From contig CAZUHK010000001.1 of assembly GCA_964620345.1 (NCBI GenBank), forward strand, positions 1 through 64,000: a stretch of 64,000 nt of DNA. Reading direction: 5' to 3'. Shown here piece after piece: positions 40,889 to 50,041 of this stretch. Below the pieces are notes generated by a model. It saw nothing but the letters and a program-made list of their open reading frames with translations, had not been told where the DNA came from and did no database searches. The position numbers were made by a program, and so were the translations under genes. The DNA comes from CAZUHK01 sp964620345 (lineage in GTDB: Bacteria > Planctomycetota > Phycisphaerae > Phycisphaerales > Zrk34). The stretch's first letter is position 1, and the number at the start of each line of letters is the position of its first letter.

Positions 40889-42493
40889 ATGAGCGATGAC
40901 AAGCCCCGCCGACGGATCGAAATCTACGACACCACGCTGCGCGACGGCACCCAGGCCGCGGGCGTTTCGCTGTCGCTGATCGACAAGATCAAGATCACCA
41001 AAGCCCTGGACGCGATCGGCGTGGACTACATCGAGGGCGGCTACCCCCTTTCCAACCCCAAGGACGTGGCCTACTTCGAGCAGGTCCGCGATCTGGACCT
41101 GCGGCACGCGAAGATCTGCGCGTTCGGCATGACCCGGCGCAAGGACATCGACGTGCAAGAAGACGCGGGCATGCAGGCGCTGGTCCGGGCCGGCACCCCG
41201 GTCGTCACGATCGTCGGCAAGACATGGGATTTGCACGTGGACCAGGTGCTGCGCGTCAGCCGGGATGAGAACCTGGCGATGATCGAAGAATCGGTGGCGT
41301 TCTGCGCCCAGGGCGGTCGCGAGGTGTTCTACGACGCCGAGCATTTTTTCGACGGCTACGAGGCGAACCCGGACTACGCGACGAAGACCGTGCAGGCCGC
41401 GGTCGCCGGCGGGGCCAGCCGCGTCGTGCTGTGCGACACCAACGGCGGGAGCTTGCCCGAGCGCGTCGCCCGCATCGTCGATGAGATCCGTTGCGTGCTG
41501 GGCAAGGACGTGAAGCTCGGCATCCACACGCACAATGACGCGGGCTGCGCCGTGGCCAACGCGCTCGCCGCCGTCCGCCGCCAGTGCGTGCAGGTGCAGG
41601 GCACGATCAACGGCATCGGCGAGCGCTGCGGCAACGTCGACCTGACCACCGTCATCGCCAACCTCATGCTCAAGATGAAGCACGACTGCCTGGCCGGCCC
41701 CGACGCCCTGCTCGGGTTGACCGAGATCAGCCGCTTCGTCTATGAGCTGGCGAACATGAACCTGCGCGAGCATCAGCCGTACGTCGGCTCGGCCGCGTTC
41801 GCCCACAAGGGCGGCATGCACGTGCACGCGGTCAACCGCATCGCCCACAGCTACGAGCACGTCGATCCGGCGTCGGTGGGCAACACGCGGCAGATCCTCG
41901 TCAGCGAGTTGTCGGGCGTGAGCAACGTCACGGCGCTCATCGGCGACAAGTTCGGCGCCGCGGCGGACAAGGACCTGCAGCGCCGCGTGCTGGGGCGCGT
42001 GCAGGAGCTCGAACACGCCGGCTACCAGTTCGAGGCCGCCCGCGCCAGCTTCGAGCTGCTGGTCCGCAGCGAGCTGGGCCAACGCAAGGACTACTGGCAG
42101 CTCGACCACTACCGTTGCGTGATCCTCAAGACCGACTCGACCGAACCGACGACCGAGGCGATCGTCAAGGTCACGGTCGACCGCACGCTTGAGCACCACG
42201 TGGCCGAGGGCGACGGCCCGGTCAACGCGCTGGACGCGGCGCTGCGCAAGTGCCTCAAAAACCACTACCCGCAACTGGCCGACATCCACCTGCGCGACTT
42301 CAAGGTGCGCGTGGTCAACGCCACGCAAGAAACCGCCGCGAAGGTGCGCGTCACGACCGACTTCGCCGTGGTCGACCCCGACGCGGCCGATGAATACTTC
42401 AGCACCATCGGCGTGAGCGAGAACATCGTCGAGGCCTCCTGGCAGGCGCTGATCGACGCCTTCGAGTACCACCTGCTCAATCGCGGCGCGTGA
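40889..42493 (+). CDS. cimA: (R)-citramalate synthase
   Basis: Condenses pyruvate and acetyl-CoA to citramalate, the first step of the threonine-independent isoleucine route. 534 aa, the usual CimA length. TIM-barrel catalytic motifs: YDTTLRDGTQAAGVSLS (metal Asp, catalytic Arg), GIHTHNDAGCAVANALAAV and VQGTINGIGERCGNVDLTTV; a linker with AFAHKGGMHVHAVN; and a C-terminal LeuA-type dimer/regulatory domain from about residue 390. It matches the long citramalate synthase family rather than 2-isopropylmalate synthase. Expression is likely controlled by the Ile attenuator upstream. Confidence 0.93.
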   Translation: MSDDKPRRRIEIYDTTLRDGTQAAGVSLSLIDKIKITKALDAIGVDYIEGGYPLSNPKDVAYFEQVRDLDLRHAKICAFGMTRRKDIDVQEDAGMQALVRAGTPVVTIVGKTWDLHVDQVLRVSRDENLAMIEESVAFCAQGGREVFYDAEHFFDGYEANPDYATKTVQAAVAGGASRVVLCDTNGGSLPERVARIVDEIRCVLGKDVKLGIHTHNDAGCAVANALAAVRRQCVQVQGTINGIGERCGNVDLTTVIANLMLKMKHDCLAGPDALLGLTEISRFVYELANMNLREHQPYVGSAAFAHKGGMHVHAVNRIAHSYEHVDPASVGNTRQILVSELSGVSNVTALIGDKFGAAADKDLQRRVLGRVQELEHAGYQFEAARASFELLVRSELGQRKDYWQLDHYRCVILKTDSTEPTTEAIVKVTVDRTLEHHVAEGDGPVNALDAALRKCLKNHYPQLADIHLRDFKVRVVNATQETAAKVRVTTDFAVVDPDAADEYFSTIGVSENIVEASWQALIDAFEYHLLNRGA

Positions 42494-42542
42494 CGATGTG
42501 CCGCGGTATCCTCTGTGGTCGTCCGTTTCCCGGAGCATTGCG

Positions 42543-43889
42543 TTGAACGTGCTGGACTGGCTGGATCGGTTGCCGCGACGGCAGTTGCTGACGCTGGTGT
42601 TTCTGGGGGCGTTGGCCGGGAACGTCGCGGCCGTGGTGACCAGCAAGGGCAACCAGCCGCCCAAGCCCGGCGACGGGGTCGATTACGATTCGATCGCGTT
42701 CGCCCTCGTCCACGGCCACGGCTACGCGCGCTACAGCGGCCACCCGGATTTCCAGACGCCTTACCTCAACGCGCAGGACGCGGAGCGCGTGGCCGAATAC
42801 ACCCAGATGTTTCAGCACGCCGGGCCACCGGCGCCCACGGCCTACCGCCCGCCGGGCCTGCCGCTGATGCTCGCGGGGATTTACGGTTCGGTCGGCCGAC
42901 ACTTCATGGTCTGGCGGCTGGTCAACGCCACGTTCATCGCCCTGGCGGTGACGCTCGCGGCATCGCTGGCGTTTCGCCTGGCCGGGCAGTGGGCGGCGAT
43001 CTTCTGCGGCATCATCGGCGCCGCCGACCCCTCGCTCAAACGCTACGCCGGCAACCTGCTGGCCGAGGGCATGGCCATGCTGATGGTCGTTCTGCTCGCC
43101 TGGGCCCTGGTGAAGCTCTTCGAGCACCGCTCGATGCTTCGCGCGGCGCTGGTGGGCCTGACGCTGGGCGTGATGGTGCTGGTCCGATCGATCTTCCTGA
43201 TCTGGCTGCCGCTGACGCTGGCGGCCGCGGCGTTCCTGTGGACCTGGCCCCACCGCTCGGCCCGGCGCGTCGTGCCGGCCACGGCGCTGCTGCTGGGCGC
43301 GGCGCTGCTGGCGCCCAGCCCCTGGTGGGCGCGCAACGTGATCGCGCTCGACGCCTTCATGCCCACCGGAACCCAGGGCGGCATCGGCCTGCCCGGCGGT
43401 TACTCCGATCAGGCCCTGGCCAACTCCGGCTTCTGGATCAGCGCGACCGATCACGTGCCGGAACTGGTCAAGGCCAAGCAAGAACTGCACGCCTCGAACC
43501 GCACGCCGCTGCGGATCGAACGCGACCTGTCCCGCGCCGGCACGGCGTTCGTCATCGGGTGGATGGCGGATAATCCGGTGGGCGTGCTGAAGCTGATGGC
43601 ACTCAAGGGCTATCACCTGTGGACGCGGCCGTCGACGATCCAGGGCCTGATCTTCGCCTGCCTCGGGCTGCTGGGTGTGCGATGGTGCTGGCGGCGGCGC
43701 GACGCGGCGGCGCTCGTGCCGTGGCTGCTGATCGGCTTCAACATGCTCGCCGCGATGGCCACCTACGTGACCCACGGCGGGCGGTTCATCGTCGCGGTGC
43801 TGCCAATGCTGCACATCGTCGGCGCGATCGGCCTGTGGCGGCTGATCGATCATTTCGACCATCGCGACAAGGCCGTGGCCGACGCTTGA
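42543..43889 (+). CDS. ArnT/PMT-like membrane glycosyltransferase, paralogue 1
   Basis: 448-aa multi-spanning protein of the GT-C fold, which transfers sugars from lipid carriers on the outer side of the membrane. The first loop has DGVDYDSIAFALVHGHGYA, with the acidic residue expected of the catalytic Asp, then YRPPGLPLMLAGIYGSVGRH. A TTG start at 42543 is chosen because GGAG lies 7 nt upstream; a GTG at 42498 is the alternative. It shares many motifs with the next gene (RPPGLP, LAGIY, DAFMPTGTQ). Substrate unknown. Confidence 0.75.
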   Translation: MNVLDWLDRLPRRQLLTLVFLGALAGNVAAVVTSKGNQPPKPGDGVDYDSIAFALVHGHGYARYSGHPDFQTPYLNAQDAERVAEYTQMFQHAGPPAPTAYRPPGLPLMLAGIYGSVGRHFMVWRLVNATFIALAVTLAASLAFRLAGQWAAIFCGIIGAADPSLKRYAGNLLAEGMAMLMVVLLAWALVKLFEHRSMLRAALVGLTLGVMVLVRSIFLIWLPLTLAAAAFLWTWPHRSARRVVPATALLLGAALLAPSPWWARNVIALDAFMPTGTQGGIGLPGGYSDQALANSGFWISATDHVPELVKAKQELHASNRTPLRIERDLSRAGTAFVIGWMADNPVGVLKLMALKGYHLWTRPSTIQGLIFACLGLLGVRWCWRRRDAAALVPWLLIGFNMLAAMATYVTHGGRFIVAVLPMLHIVGAIGLWRLIDHFDHRDKAVADA

Positions 43890-43950
43890 GCGTTTTGTTG
43901 ACCGTCCGCACAGGCCTGATTAGAGTCGGCCGTTTTCCCAGGAAGCCCGG

Positions 43951-45294
43951 ATGTCGGCCACCACGATCCTCGAACGCATCTCCCGGCGGACGCTGTTCTG
44001 GGTGGTGTTCGCAATCGCGATGGTCAGCAACGTCGTGGTCATGCTCGTCCTGCGCGGCAATCTGCCGCCGACGGCCGACGATGCGATGAGCTACGACTGC
44101 ATCGCGGTGCAGATCGCCGCGGGCAACGGCTTCGCCCTGGACACCCGCGATCCGGAATACCTGCGGGCCTATCGCGAGGCGCCCAATGCCCGCGAGTACA
44201 GCTTGGCCGAGCCCGATGCCTCGGTGCCCGCGCGGCCGACCGCTTTCCGTCCGCCGGGCCTGCCGTTCGTCCTCGCGGGCATTTACCAGAGCTTCGGTCG
44301 GGTGTTCATCATCTGGCGACTGATCGGCTGCGCGCTGATCGCTCTGGCGATCGCGACCGCGGCGGTCGTGGCCGATCGGCTGGGCGGGCGCGGCGTGGCG
44401 ACGATCGCCGCGGTCATGGGCAGCGTCGATCCAAACCTCAAGGTGTACGCCGGGCGATACTTCACCGAGTCGATGGCGATCGCGGGCATGGCGCTGCTGC
44501 TGTGGGTGCTGGTGCGGCTGCTGCAGGCCCGCACCGCGCGCTGGGCCCTGGCGACGGGCGCGACGATCGGCCTGCTCATCCTCGCGCGCAACCTCTACGT
44601 CGTGCTCATCCCGGCGATCATCTTCGCGGGCGTGGTGCTCGCCGTGCTGTACCGGGATCGCGCGGCGATGGTGCTTCGGCTCGCGCTGCTGTGCCTGATT
44701 CCCGCGGTGTTGATTCCGATGCCCTGGTGGGTGCGCAATTGCCTGCTGCTGGATGCGTTCATGCCCACCGGCACGCAGAGCGGCTTTGGCATGCCCGGCG
44801 GCTGGTCGGATGCGACGATCGCCAACGACGGCTTCTGGGCCGCGCCGGAGGTGGAGATTCCCGAGTTTGTCGCACTCCATCGCGAACTGGAATGGACCGG
44901 CGAACAGGGCACGATCAGCGAGCGCATCTTCGCCCGGCGCGGCGTCGCCTACGCCGGGGCGTGGATCGCCGAGCACCCGGTCGCGGCGGTGAAGCTCGCG
45001 CTGCGAAAGGCGTGGCTGCTGTGGACGCGCGACCGGGCGCTGCACGCCGCGGCATTCATGCTGCTGGGCCTGTTCGCCCTGGCCGACCGCCGACGCCGCT
45101 CGGTCGCGTGGTGGGCCCCGTGGGGGCTGGTGATCCTCACGACGCTGGCGGCGATGGCCAGTTGGGTCACCGAGGGCGGTCGGTTTATCCTGCCGCTCAT
45201 GCCCGCGCTGTTCGTGCTCGGCGCCCTGGGCGGCTGGCACGCGATCGAGCGCCTGTTCCCCGCCGCCGCGCAAGCCGAGCCGACGCATGACTGA
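43951..45294 (+). CDS. ArnT/PMT-like membrane glycosyltransferase, paralogue 2
   Basis: 447-aa GT-C-type membrane protein, a diverged tandem copy of the gene before it: DDAMSYDCIAVQIAAGNGFA, FRPPGLPFVLAGIYQSFGRV, PWWVRNCLLLDAFMPTGTQ. About ten hydrophobic segments. AGGAAG lies 7 nt before the ATG. It overlaps the next gene by 8 bp, so all four genes to 47581 are probably one operon building or decorating an envelope glycan or lipid. Confidence 0.75.
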   Translation: MSATTILERISRRTLFWVVFAIAMVSNVVVMLVLRGNLPPTADDAMSYDCIAVQIAAGNGFALDTRDPEYLRAYREAPNAREYSLAEPDASVPARPTAFRPPGLPFVLAGIYQSFGRVFIIWRLIGCALIALAIATAAVVADRLGGRGVATIAAVMGSVDPNLKVYAGRYFTESMAIAGMALLLWVLVRLLQARTARWALATGATIGLLILARNLYVVLIPAIIFAGVVLAVLYRDRAAMVLRLALLCLIPAVLIPMPWWVRNCLLLDAFMPTGTQSGFGMPGGWSDATIANDGFWAAPEVEIPEFVALHRELEWTGEQGTISERIFARRGVAYAGAWIAEHPVAAVKLALRKAWLLWTRDRALHAAAFMLLGLFALADRRRRSVAWWAPWGLVILTTLAAMASWVTEGGRFILPLMPALFVLGALGGWHAIERLFPAAAQAEPTHD

Positions 45295-46762
45295 AACACA
45301 GACCGCCCCATCCACCGCCCCGCCGCCGCGCATCCCCGCCGACCCCGAGCACGCGGCCTACCAGAAATCGCACATCGACTACTGGCAGCGCATCGCCAGC
45401 GAGATGCGCAAATGGCGGGGCTTGGGCGATTACTACCACCGGCGCCTGGCGGAGGTGTTCGGCCTGATCGTGCCGCCGGGCCTGCGGGTGCTGGAGCTGG
45501 GCAGCGGCACCGGCGACCTGCTGGCCGCGCTCGAGCCGTCGCGCGGCGTGGGCATCGACTTCGCCCCCGCGATGCTCGACAAGGCCCGCGCGGCGCACCC
45601 CGACCTCGAGTTCCACCCGGCCGATGCCCACAGCTTCGAGATCGACGGCCCGTTCGACGCGGTGATCCTCTCGGACCTGGTCAACGAGCTGTGGGACGTG
45701 CAGGCCGTGCTCGAGCGCGTCGAAAAGCTGTGCCACCCGGGCACGCGGATCCTGATCAACACCTACAGCCGACTGTGGGAGTGGCCGCTGGCGGCCGCCG
45801 GGGCGAGCAAGCTGGCCCGGCCCCGGCTCAAGCAGAACTGGCTGACCGTCGACGACCTGGGCAACCTGCTGGAGCTGTCGGGCCTGGAGCTGATGCGCAC
45901 CAGTCAGGAGGTGCTCTGGCCCGTGCGCACACCGATGATCGATTCGTTGTTCAACAAGTTCCTCGTGCGGCTGTGGCCGATCAGGCACCTGGCGCTGACG
46001 AACCTTGTGGTGGCCCGGCCCAAGGGTCGGCCGATCGAGCGCGAGCCGATCGTCAGCGTGGTCGTCCCGGCCCGCAACGAGGCGGGCAACATTCCGCAGA
46101 TCGTCCGCCGCACACCCGACATGGGCGCCGGCACGGAGCTGATCTTCGTCGAGGGCGGCTCGAGCGACGACACCTGGCAGGCGATCCAGCACGCCGTCGC
46201 GGCCGACACGACCGGCCGCATGAAGTGCATGCAACAGACCGGCAAGGGCAAAGGCGACGCGGTGCGGCTGGGCTACGCCCACGCGACCGGCGAGGTGCTG
46301 ATGATCCTCGATGCCGACATGACCGTCCCGCCCGAAGACCTGCCGCGGTTCTACCAAGCGCTGCGCGATGGCCACGGCGAGTTCATCAACGGCGTGCGAC
46401 TGGTCTACCCCATGCAGGATCAGGCGATGCGCTTGTTCAACCTGCTGGGCAACAAGTTCTTCAGCGCCACGTTCAGTTGGCTGCTGGGCCAGCCGATCAA
46501 GGACACGCTGTGCGGCACGAAGGTGATGTGGAAGCGCGACTACGAGAAGCTCGCGGCCAACCGCCACTACTTCGGCGACTTCGACCCGTTCGGCGATTTC
46601 GACCTGCTGTTCGGCGCCGCCAAGCTCAACCTCAAGATCATCGACCTGCCCATCCGCTACCGCGCCCGCACCTACGGCGATACGAACATCGACCGCTGGC
46701 GGCACGGCTGGCAACTGATCAAGATGGCCTGGTTCGCCGCGGGGCGGATCAAGTTCGTCTGA
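45287..46762 (+). CDS. Fusion of SAM methyltransferase and family 2 glycosyltransferase
   Basis: 491-aa two-domain protein. Residues 40-235 are a class I methyltransferase (LRVLELGSGTGDLLAALEPS RGVGIDF; DAVILSDLVNELWDVQ). Residues 255-491 are a GT2 glycosyltransferase (VSVVVPARNEAGNIPQIVRR, VEGGSSDDTW, MILDADMTVPPEDLPRFYQA with the DxD motif, GTKVMWKRDYEKL). GT2 enzymes with this pattern act on polyprenyl-phosphate. The fused pair suggests sequential methylation and sugar transfer on one glycolipid. Confidence 0.85.
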   Translation: MTETQTAPSTAPPPRIPADPEHAAYQKSHIDYWQRIASEMRKWRGLGDYYHRRLAEVFGLIVPPGLRVLELGSGTGDLLAALEPSRGVGIDFAPAMLDKARAAHPDLEFHPADAHSFEIDGPFDAVILSDLVNELWDVQAVLERVEKLCHPGTRILINTYSRLWEWPLAAAGASKLARPRLKQNWLTVDDLGNLLELSGLELMRTSQEVLWPVRTPMIDSLFNKFLVRLWPIRHLALTNLVVARPKGRPIEREPIVSVVVPARNEAGNIPQIVRRTPDMGAGTELIFVEGGSSDDTWQAIQHAVAADTTGRMKCMQQTGKGKGDAVRLGYAHATGEVLMILDADMTVPPEDLPRFYQALRDGHGEFINGVRLVYPMQDQAMRLFNLLGNKFFSATFSWLLGQPIKDTLCGTKVMWKRDYEKLAANRHYFGDFDPFGDFDLLFGAAKLNLKIIDLPIRYRARTYGDTNIDRWRHGWQLIKMAWFAAGRIKFV

Positions 46763-46804
46763 CCCTCACCGGACGCGCGGATCCGCGATCCGCCGCGAAA
46801 CCCA

Positions 46805-47581
46805 ATGCCCTCACGATTCGGCGGCAGACTGCGCAACGCTCTGGCTCACCCGCTGACCCGCGGGCTGGACCTGGACGACCCGGGCACGACCGACCTGCGC
46901 CGGCGGATCATCCACGACAATCGCTTCCTGTACCGCGTGTATTGTGACTGGTACCGTCGGATCGCCGCGCGCGTGCCCGCGGGTGAGCGGCCGGCGCTCG
47001 AGCTGGGCAGCGGCGCGGGGTTCATGCACCGGTTCGTGCCGGGGCTGATCCGCTCGGATGTCTGGCCGATCGGCGGCATGGACCTCGTGGCCGACGCGCA
47101 TCGCCTGCCGTTCGCCGACGCCGGGCTGCGGGCGATCACGATGCTCAACGTGCTGCACCACCTGCCCGACGTCGAGCGATTCTTTGGCGAAGCGGCGCGG
47201 TGCGTGGCGCCCGGCGGGGCGATGGTGATGAGCGAGCCGTGGGTCTCGCCATGGTCGCGGTGGGTGTACACGAAGCTGCACCACGAGCCGTTCGACCCGG
47301 CGGCGGCGGGCTGGCGATTCGCGTCGAGCGGGCCGCTGTCCGGCGCCAACGGGGCGCTGCCGTGGCTCATCTTCCAGCGCGATCGCGAACGCTTCGAGCG
47401 GCAGTTCAAGCAGTGGCGAATCGCCGAGGTCCGCCCGCACACGCCGCTGCGCTACCTGCTCAGCGGCGGCGTGTCGATGCGGCCGCTGATGCCGGGCTTC
47501 ACGCACGGCCTGTGGCGAGCGCTCGAGTGGCCGCTGGCGCGGGCGGCGATGTTCGCGCTGGTCGTGCTGCGGCGCATCTGA
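46805..47581 (+). CDS. Class I SAM-dependent methyltransferase
   Basis: 258-aa methyltransferase: ALELGSGAGFMHRFVPGLIR (SAM loop), DAHRLPFADAGLRAITMLNV LHHLPDVERF, and RCVAPGGAMVMSEPW, as in ubiE-like enzymes. Placed 42 bp after the fusion protein in the glycan cluster, and probably acts on the same product. A short GC hairpin at 47585-47600 follows the stop. Confidence 0.82.
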   Translation: MPSRFGGRLRNALAHPLTRGLDLDDPGTTDLRRRIIHDNRFLYRVYCDWYRRIAARVPAGERPALELGSGAGFMHRFVPGLIRSDVWPIGGMDLVADAHRLPFADAGLRAITMLNVLHHLPDVERFFGEAARCVAPGGAMVMSEPWVSPWSRWVYTKLHHEPFDPAAAGWRFASSGPLSGANGALPWLIFQRDRERFERQFKQWRIAEVRPHTPLRYLLSGGVSMRPLMPGFTHGLWRALEWPLARAAMFALVVLRRI

Positions 47582-47632
47582 ACACCAGCGGCACCGCTGG
47601 ATTATCGACACGCTCAACCGCCTGCCGCAAGC

Positions 47633-49303
47633 TCACTCGCCCCAGCGCTTGCCTTTGGCGTCGGTGCCGCAGAGGCAGACCTTCATGCCCAGGGCGTCGG
47701 CCATCGCGGCCTTGGCGAACATCGCCTTGTCAGCTTCATCGGCGCTGTGGGCGTAGACCACCTGGATGTGGTTGGCCTTGTGGCGGGCCATCATCTGATC
47801 GCGACTCACGCCGTAGGTCACCGCGTGCATGATCGGCCACTGCGGCGTGGTCGAATCCCAGCGGCGCTGCGTCTCCTCGATCGGCAGCTCGATCACCTTG
47901 GCGCGGCCCAGGTCCATGCAAAGCTTGTCGTTCTCGATGAAGATGCGGCTCCAGACGATCTGGCCGGGCTTGCTGATGCCCTTGATCGTCGAGCCGCCCA
48001 GGCGGAAGTACATCGGCGGCTGCCGCTCGCCGACCGCCCCGGCCCAGCCGTTGATGAAGTGGCTCGGCGGCACGGAGCCGGATATCTCAAACACCCACAC
48101 GTATTCGTTCGTCGTGCCGCTGGCGTCCCAATCCCCCCAGCGCAGGTCGTGCAGCGTGTTCTCGACCGGCTGGCCCATCGCCTTGTGCACGCGGTAGGTC
48201 ATCAGCCCGTCCAGCCCCGCGCATTCGTCCACCTCGTTGAAGTGCGGCAGCGGCTCGCCGGCGTAAAGCTCCTTGTCGCCGGCGTGATTCCATACCGCGG
48301 GGCGGACGCTGTCGTTGAGCGTGCCCTCGACCAGGTCGCTGGCCGGCAGCAGATCCTTCAGGCCCTGCTGGTACTGGATGCCGATGGTGTGGCAACCGAA
48401 GTCGTCGGCGATGCGCAGGGCCGCGGCGTATGTCTTGCACTGCTCGAGCACCTGGTGCTCGGTCAGGTCGGTTTGCTCATCGGGGCCGAAGTCGAACTTC
48501 ATGCCCCGGTCCAGATACCACTGGTAGATGCGGCGGGCGTCGTCGGCGGCGGTCTTGCGCGACTCGGCGTACAGGGCCGACTGGCTCAGCCGCTCCTTGT
48601 ACACGCCGGTCGGGTTGAGCAGGTGATCGGGGATGATCGCGTTGAACATGCCCATGCACCCCTCGTCGAACACGCCCATGATGGCCTTGTGTGTCTGCAG
48701 TTGCCTGGCCAGGGCCTCGCCGAGCTTGCGCTGCTTCGAGGGGATCTTGACGTCCTTGAGCTTGGTCACGTGGCTGGTCTTGTGGCTGACCTTGCCCTTG
48801 TCCAGCCAGCGTGCGAGCTTCTTGCCGAACGACGGGTCGGCGAAATCCTCGCTCCAAAGCGTCGAGTATTTCACCCCGGCCTTGGTCAGCGAGCCGTTGA
48901 GGTTGAGCATGCCCACCAGCCCGGGCCACTGGCCCGACCAGTTGGCGACGGTGAGGATCGGCCCGTTGTGGCTGATCAGTCCGTGCAGCACGTGGTGCGA
49001 GTATTGCCACACCGCCTCGGCGACGATCAGCGGCGCCTCGGGGTCGATGCCCGCGAAGACGCACATGCCTTCCTTCTGGCTGCCGATGAAGCCGTGGCCT
49101 TCGTCGTTCTTGTAAGGATGGGCGCGCTTCAGCGTCCAGCCGCACTCTTTCACCGCGGCGGTCAGCTCGTCCTCCATCTGTTTCTGCGCCGCCCAGCAGT
49201 TCTGGTTGGCGCTCAAGCGCAGGTCGCCGTTGGCGATCAGCAGCGCGGTGTTCTTGCCAGCGGGCTTGGGCTTGTCGACTTTGGGGATCTGATAGTCGGC
49301 CAT
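47633..49303 (-). CDS. L-fucose/L-arabinose isomerase-like protein
   Basis: 556-aa protein with the general build of the fucose isomerase fold: an N-terminal Rossmann-like half ([40 protein letters not shown]) and a C-terminal half with [20 protein letters not shown] and [28 protein letters not shown] carrying candidate metal-binding acids. No signal peptide. It is divergent from a FucU/RbsD-family sugar mutarotase, which fits sugar isomerisation. Substrate not known. Confidence 0.72.
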   Translation of the reverse strand: MADYQIPKVDKPKPAGKNTALLIANGDLRLSANQNCWAAQKQMEDELTAAVKECGWTLKRAHPYKNDEGHGFIGSQKEGMCVFAGIDPEAPLIVAEAVWQYSHHVLHGLISHNGPILTVANWSGQWPGLVGMLNLNGSLTKAGVKYSTLWSEDFADPSFGKKLARWLDKGKVSHKTSHVTKLKDVKIPSKQRKLGEALARQLQTHKAIMGVFDEGCMGMFNAIIPDHLLNPTGVYKERLSQSALYAESRKTAADDARRIYQWYLDRGMKFDFGPDEQTDLTEHQVLEQCKTYAAALRIADDFGCHTIGIQYQQGLKDLLPASDLVEGTLNDSVRPAVWNHAGDKELYAGEPLPHFNEVDECAGLDGLMTYRVHKAMGQPVENTLHDLRWGDWDASGTTNEYVWVFEISGSVPPSHFINGWAGAVGERQPPMYFRLGGSTIKGISKPGQIVWSRIFIENDKLCMDLGRAKVIELPIEETQRRWDSTTPQWPIMHAVTYGVSRDQMMARHKANHIQVVYAHSADEADKAMFAKAAMADALGMKVCLCGTDAKGKRWGE

Positions 49304-49418
49304 GGTCCGTTGCTCCCAGGGGGTTGCCTGTTGAAAAGTGCCGAAGCAAAAGCGTAAGCGAAAGCCGCTGTGCGCGTCCAGCGTGTGACGTTATGCTGCC
49401 GGCCGAAAGGAACCCACC

Positions 49419-49874
49419 ATGCTCAAAGGCAAGCTGATCCACCCCGACATCCTCGAAGCCCTGGGCAACTGCGGCCACGGCTCGCGAATCCTCATCGCCG
49501 ATGGCAATTATCCCTTCAGCACGACCCAGGGGGACAATGCCTCGCTGGTCCCGCTGAACCTCTCGCCGGGCGTGGTCAACTGCACGCAGGTGCTCGAGGC
49601 GATCGTCGCGGCCGTGCCGATCGAAGCCGCCGCGGTGATGCAAACGCTCGACGAGGGCCCCTACGCGATGGACCAGGATCCGCCGATCTGGGGCGAGTTC
49701 GAGCGGATCCTCAGCGACGCCGGCTACGACGTGCCGCTGGAGCAGATCGAGCGGTTCGACTTCTACGACACCGCCTGCGACGACGAAACCGCCCTGGTCA
49801 TCGCCACCGGCGAGCAGCGCATCTACGCCAACCTGCTGCTGACCCTCGGCGTGGTGATGCCCGAGCGGCAGTAG
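49419..49874 (+). CDS. RbsD/FucU family sugar mutarotase
   Basis: 151-aa enzyme that interconverts sugar anomers. N-terminus LIHPDILEALGNCGHGSRIL IADGNYP holds the catalytic His and the substrate loop; C-terminal ALVIATGEQRIYANLLLTLG V matches the family. FucU fits slightly better than RbsD given the divergent fucose-isomerase-like gene. AAAGGAACC is the ribosome binding site and TATGCT at 49392-49397 a likely -10. Confidence 0.87.
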   Translation: MLKGKLIHPDILEALGNCGHGSRILIADGNYPFSTTQGDNASLVPLNLSPGVVNCTQVLEAIVAAVPIEAAAVMQTLDEGPYAMDQDPPIWGEFERILSDAGYDVPLEQIERFDFYDTACDDETALVIATGEQRIYANLLLTLGVVMPERQ

Positions 49875-49913
49875 CGTGCCCAAACTGCCCCCGCAGAAAT
49901 AGCTCCCCCCTAA

Positions 49914-49939
49914 AGCCCGGCCACCGCCGTGGCCGGGCT
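49914..49939. repeat. Perfect hairpin downstream of the mutarotase gene
   Basis: AGCCCGGCCAC (49914-49924), loop CGCC, GTGGCCGGGCT (49929-49939): an 11-bp perfect stem. No T-run follows. It may act as a transcript-end stabiliser before ygfZ. Confidence 0.7.
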
Positions 49940-49942
49940 CGC

Positions 49943-50035
49943 TCCCCGGCTCCCTCCTTGGCTTCCCACTGGCTCCCCCCTGGCTTCCCTCCGCCCCCCT
50001 TCCCAATTGACCACCGCGCGCCACCCCCCTACTTT
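49943..50035 (+). repeat. Pyrimidine-rich tandem repeat
   Basis: Imperfect units of about 11 nt (GGCTCCCTCCT, TGGCTTCCCAC, TGGCTCCCCCC, TGGCTTCCCTC) form a nearly pure C/T stretch just before ygfZ. No ribosome binding site is seen near the ygfZ ATG. Confidence 0.55.
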
Positions 50036-50041
50036 CCACCC

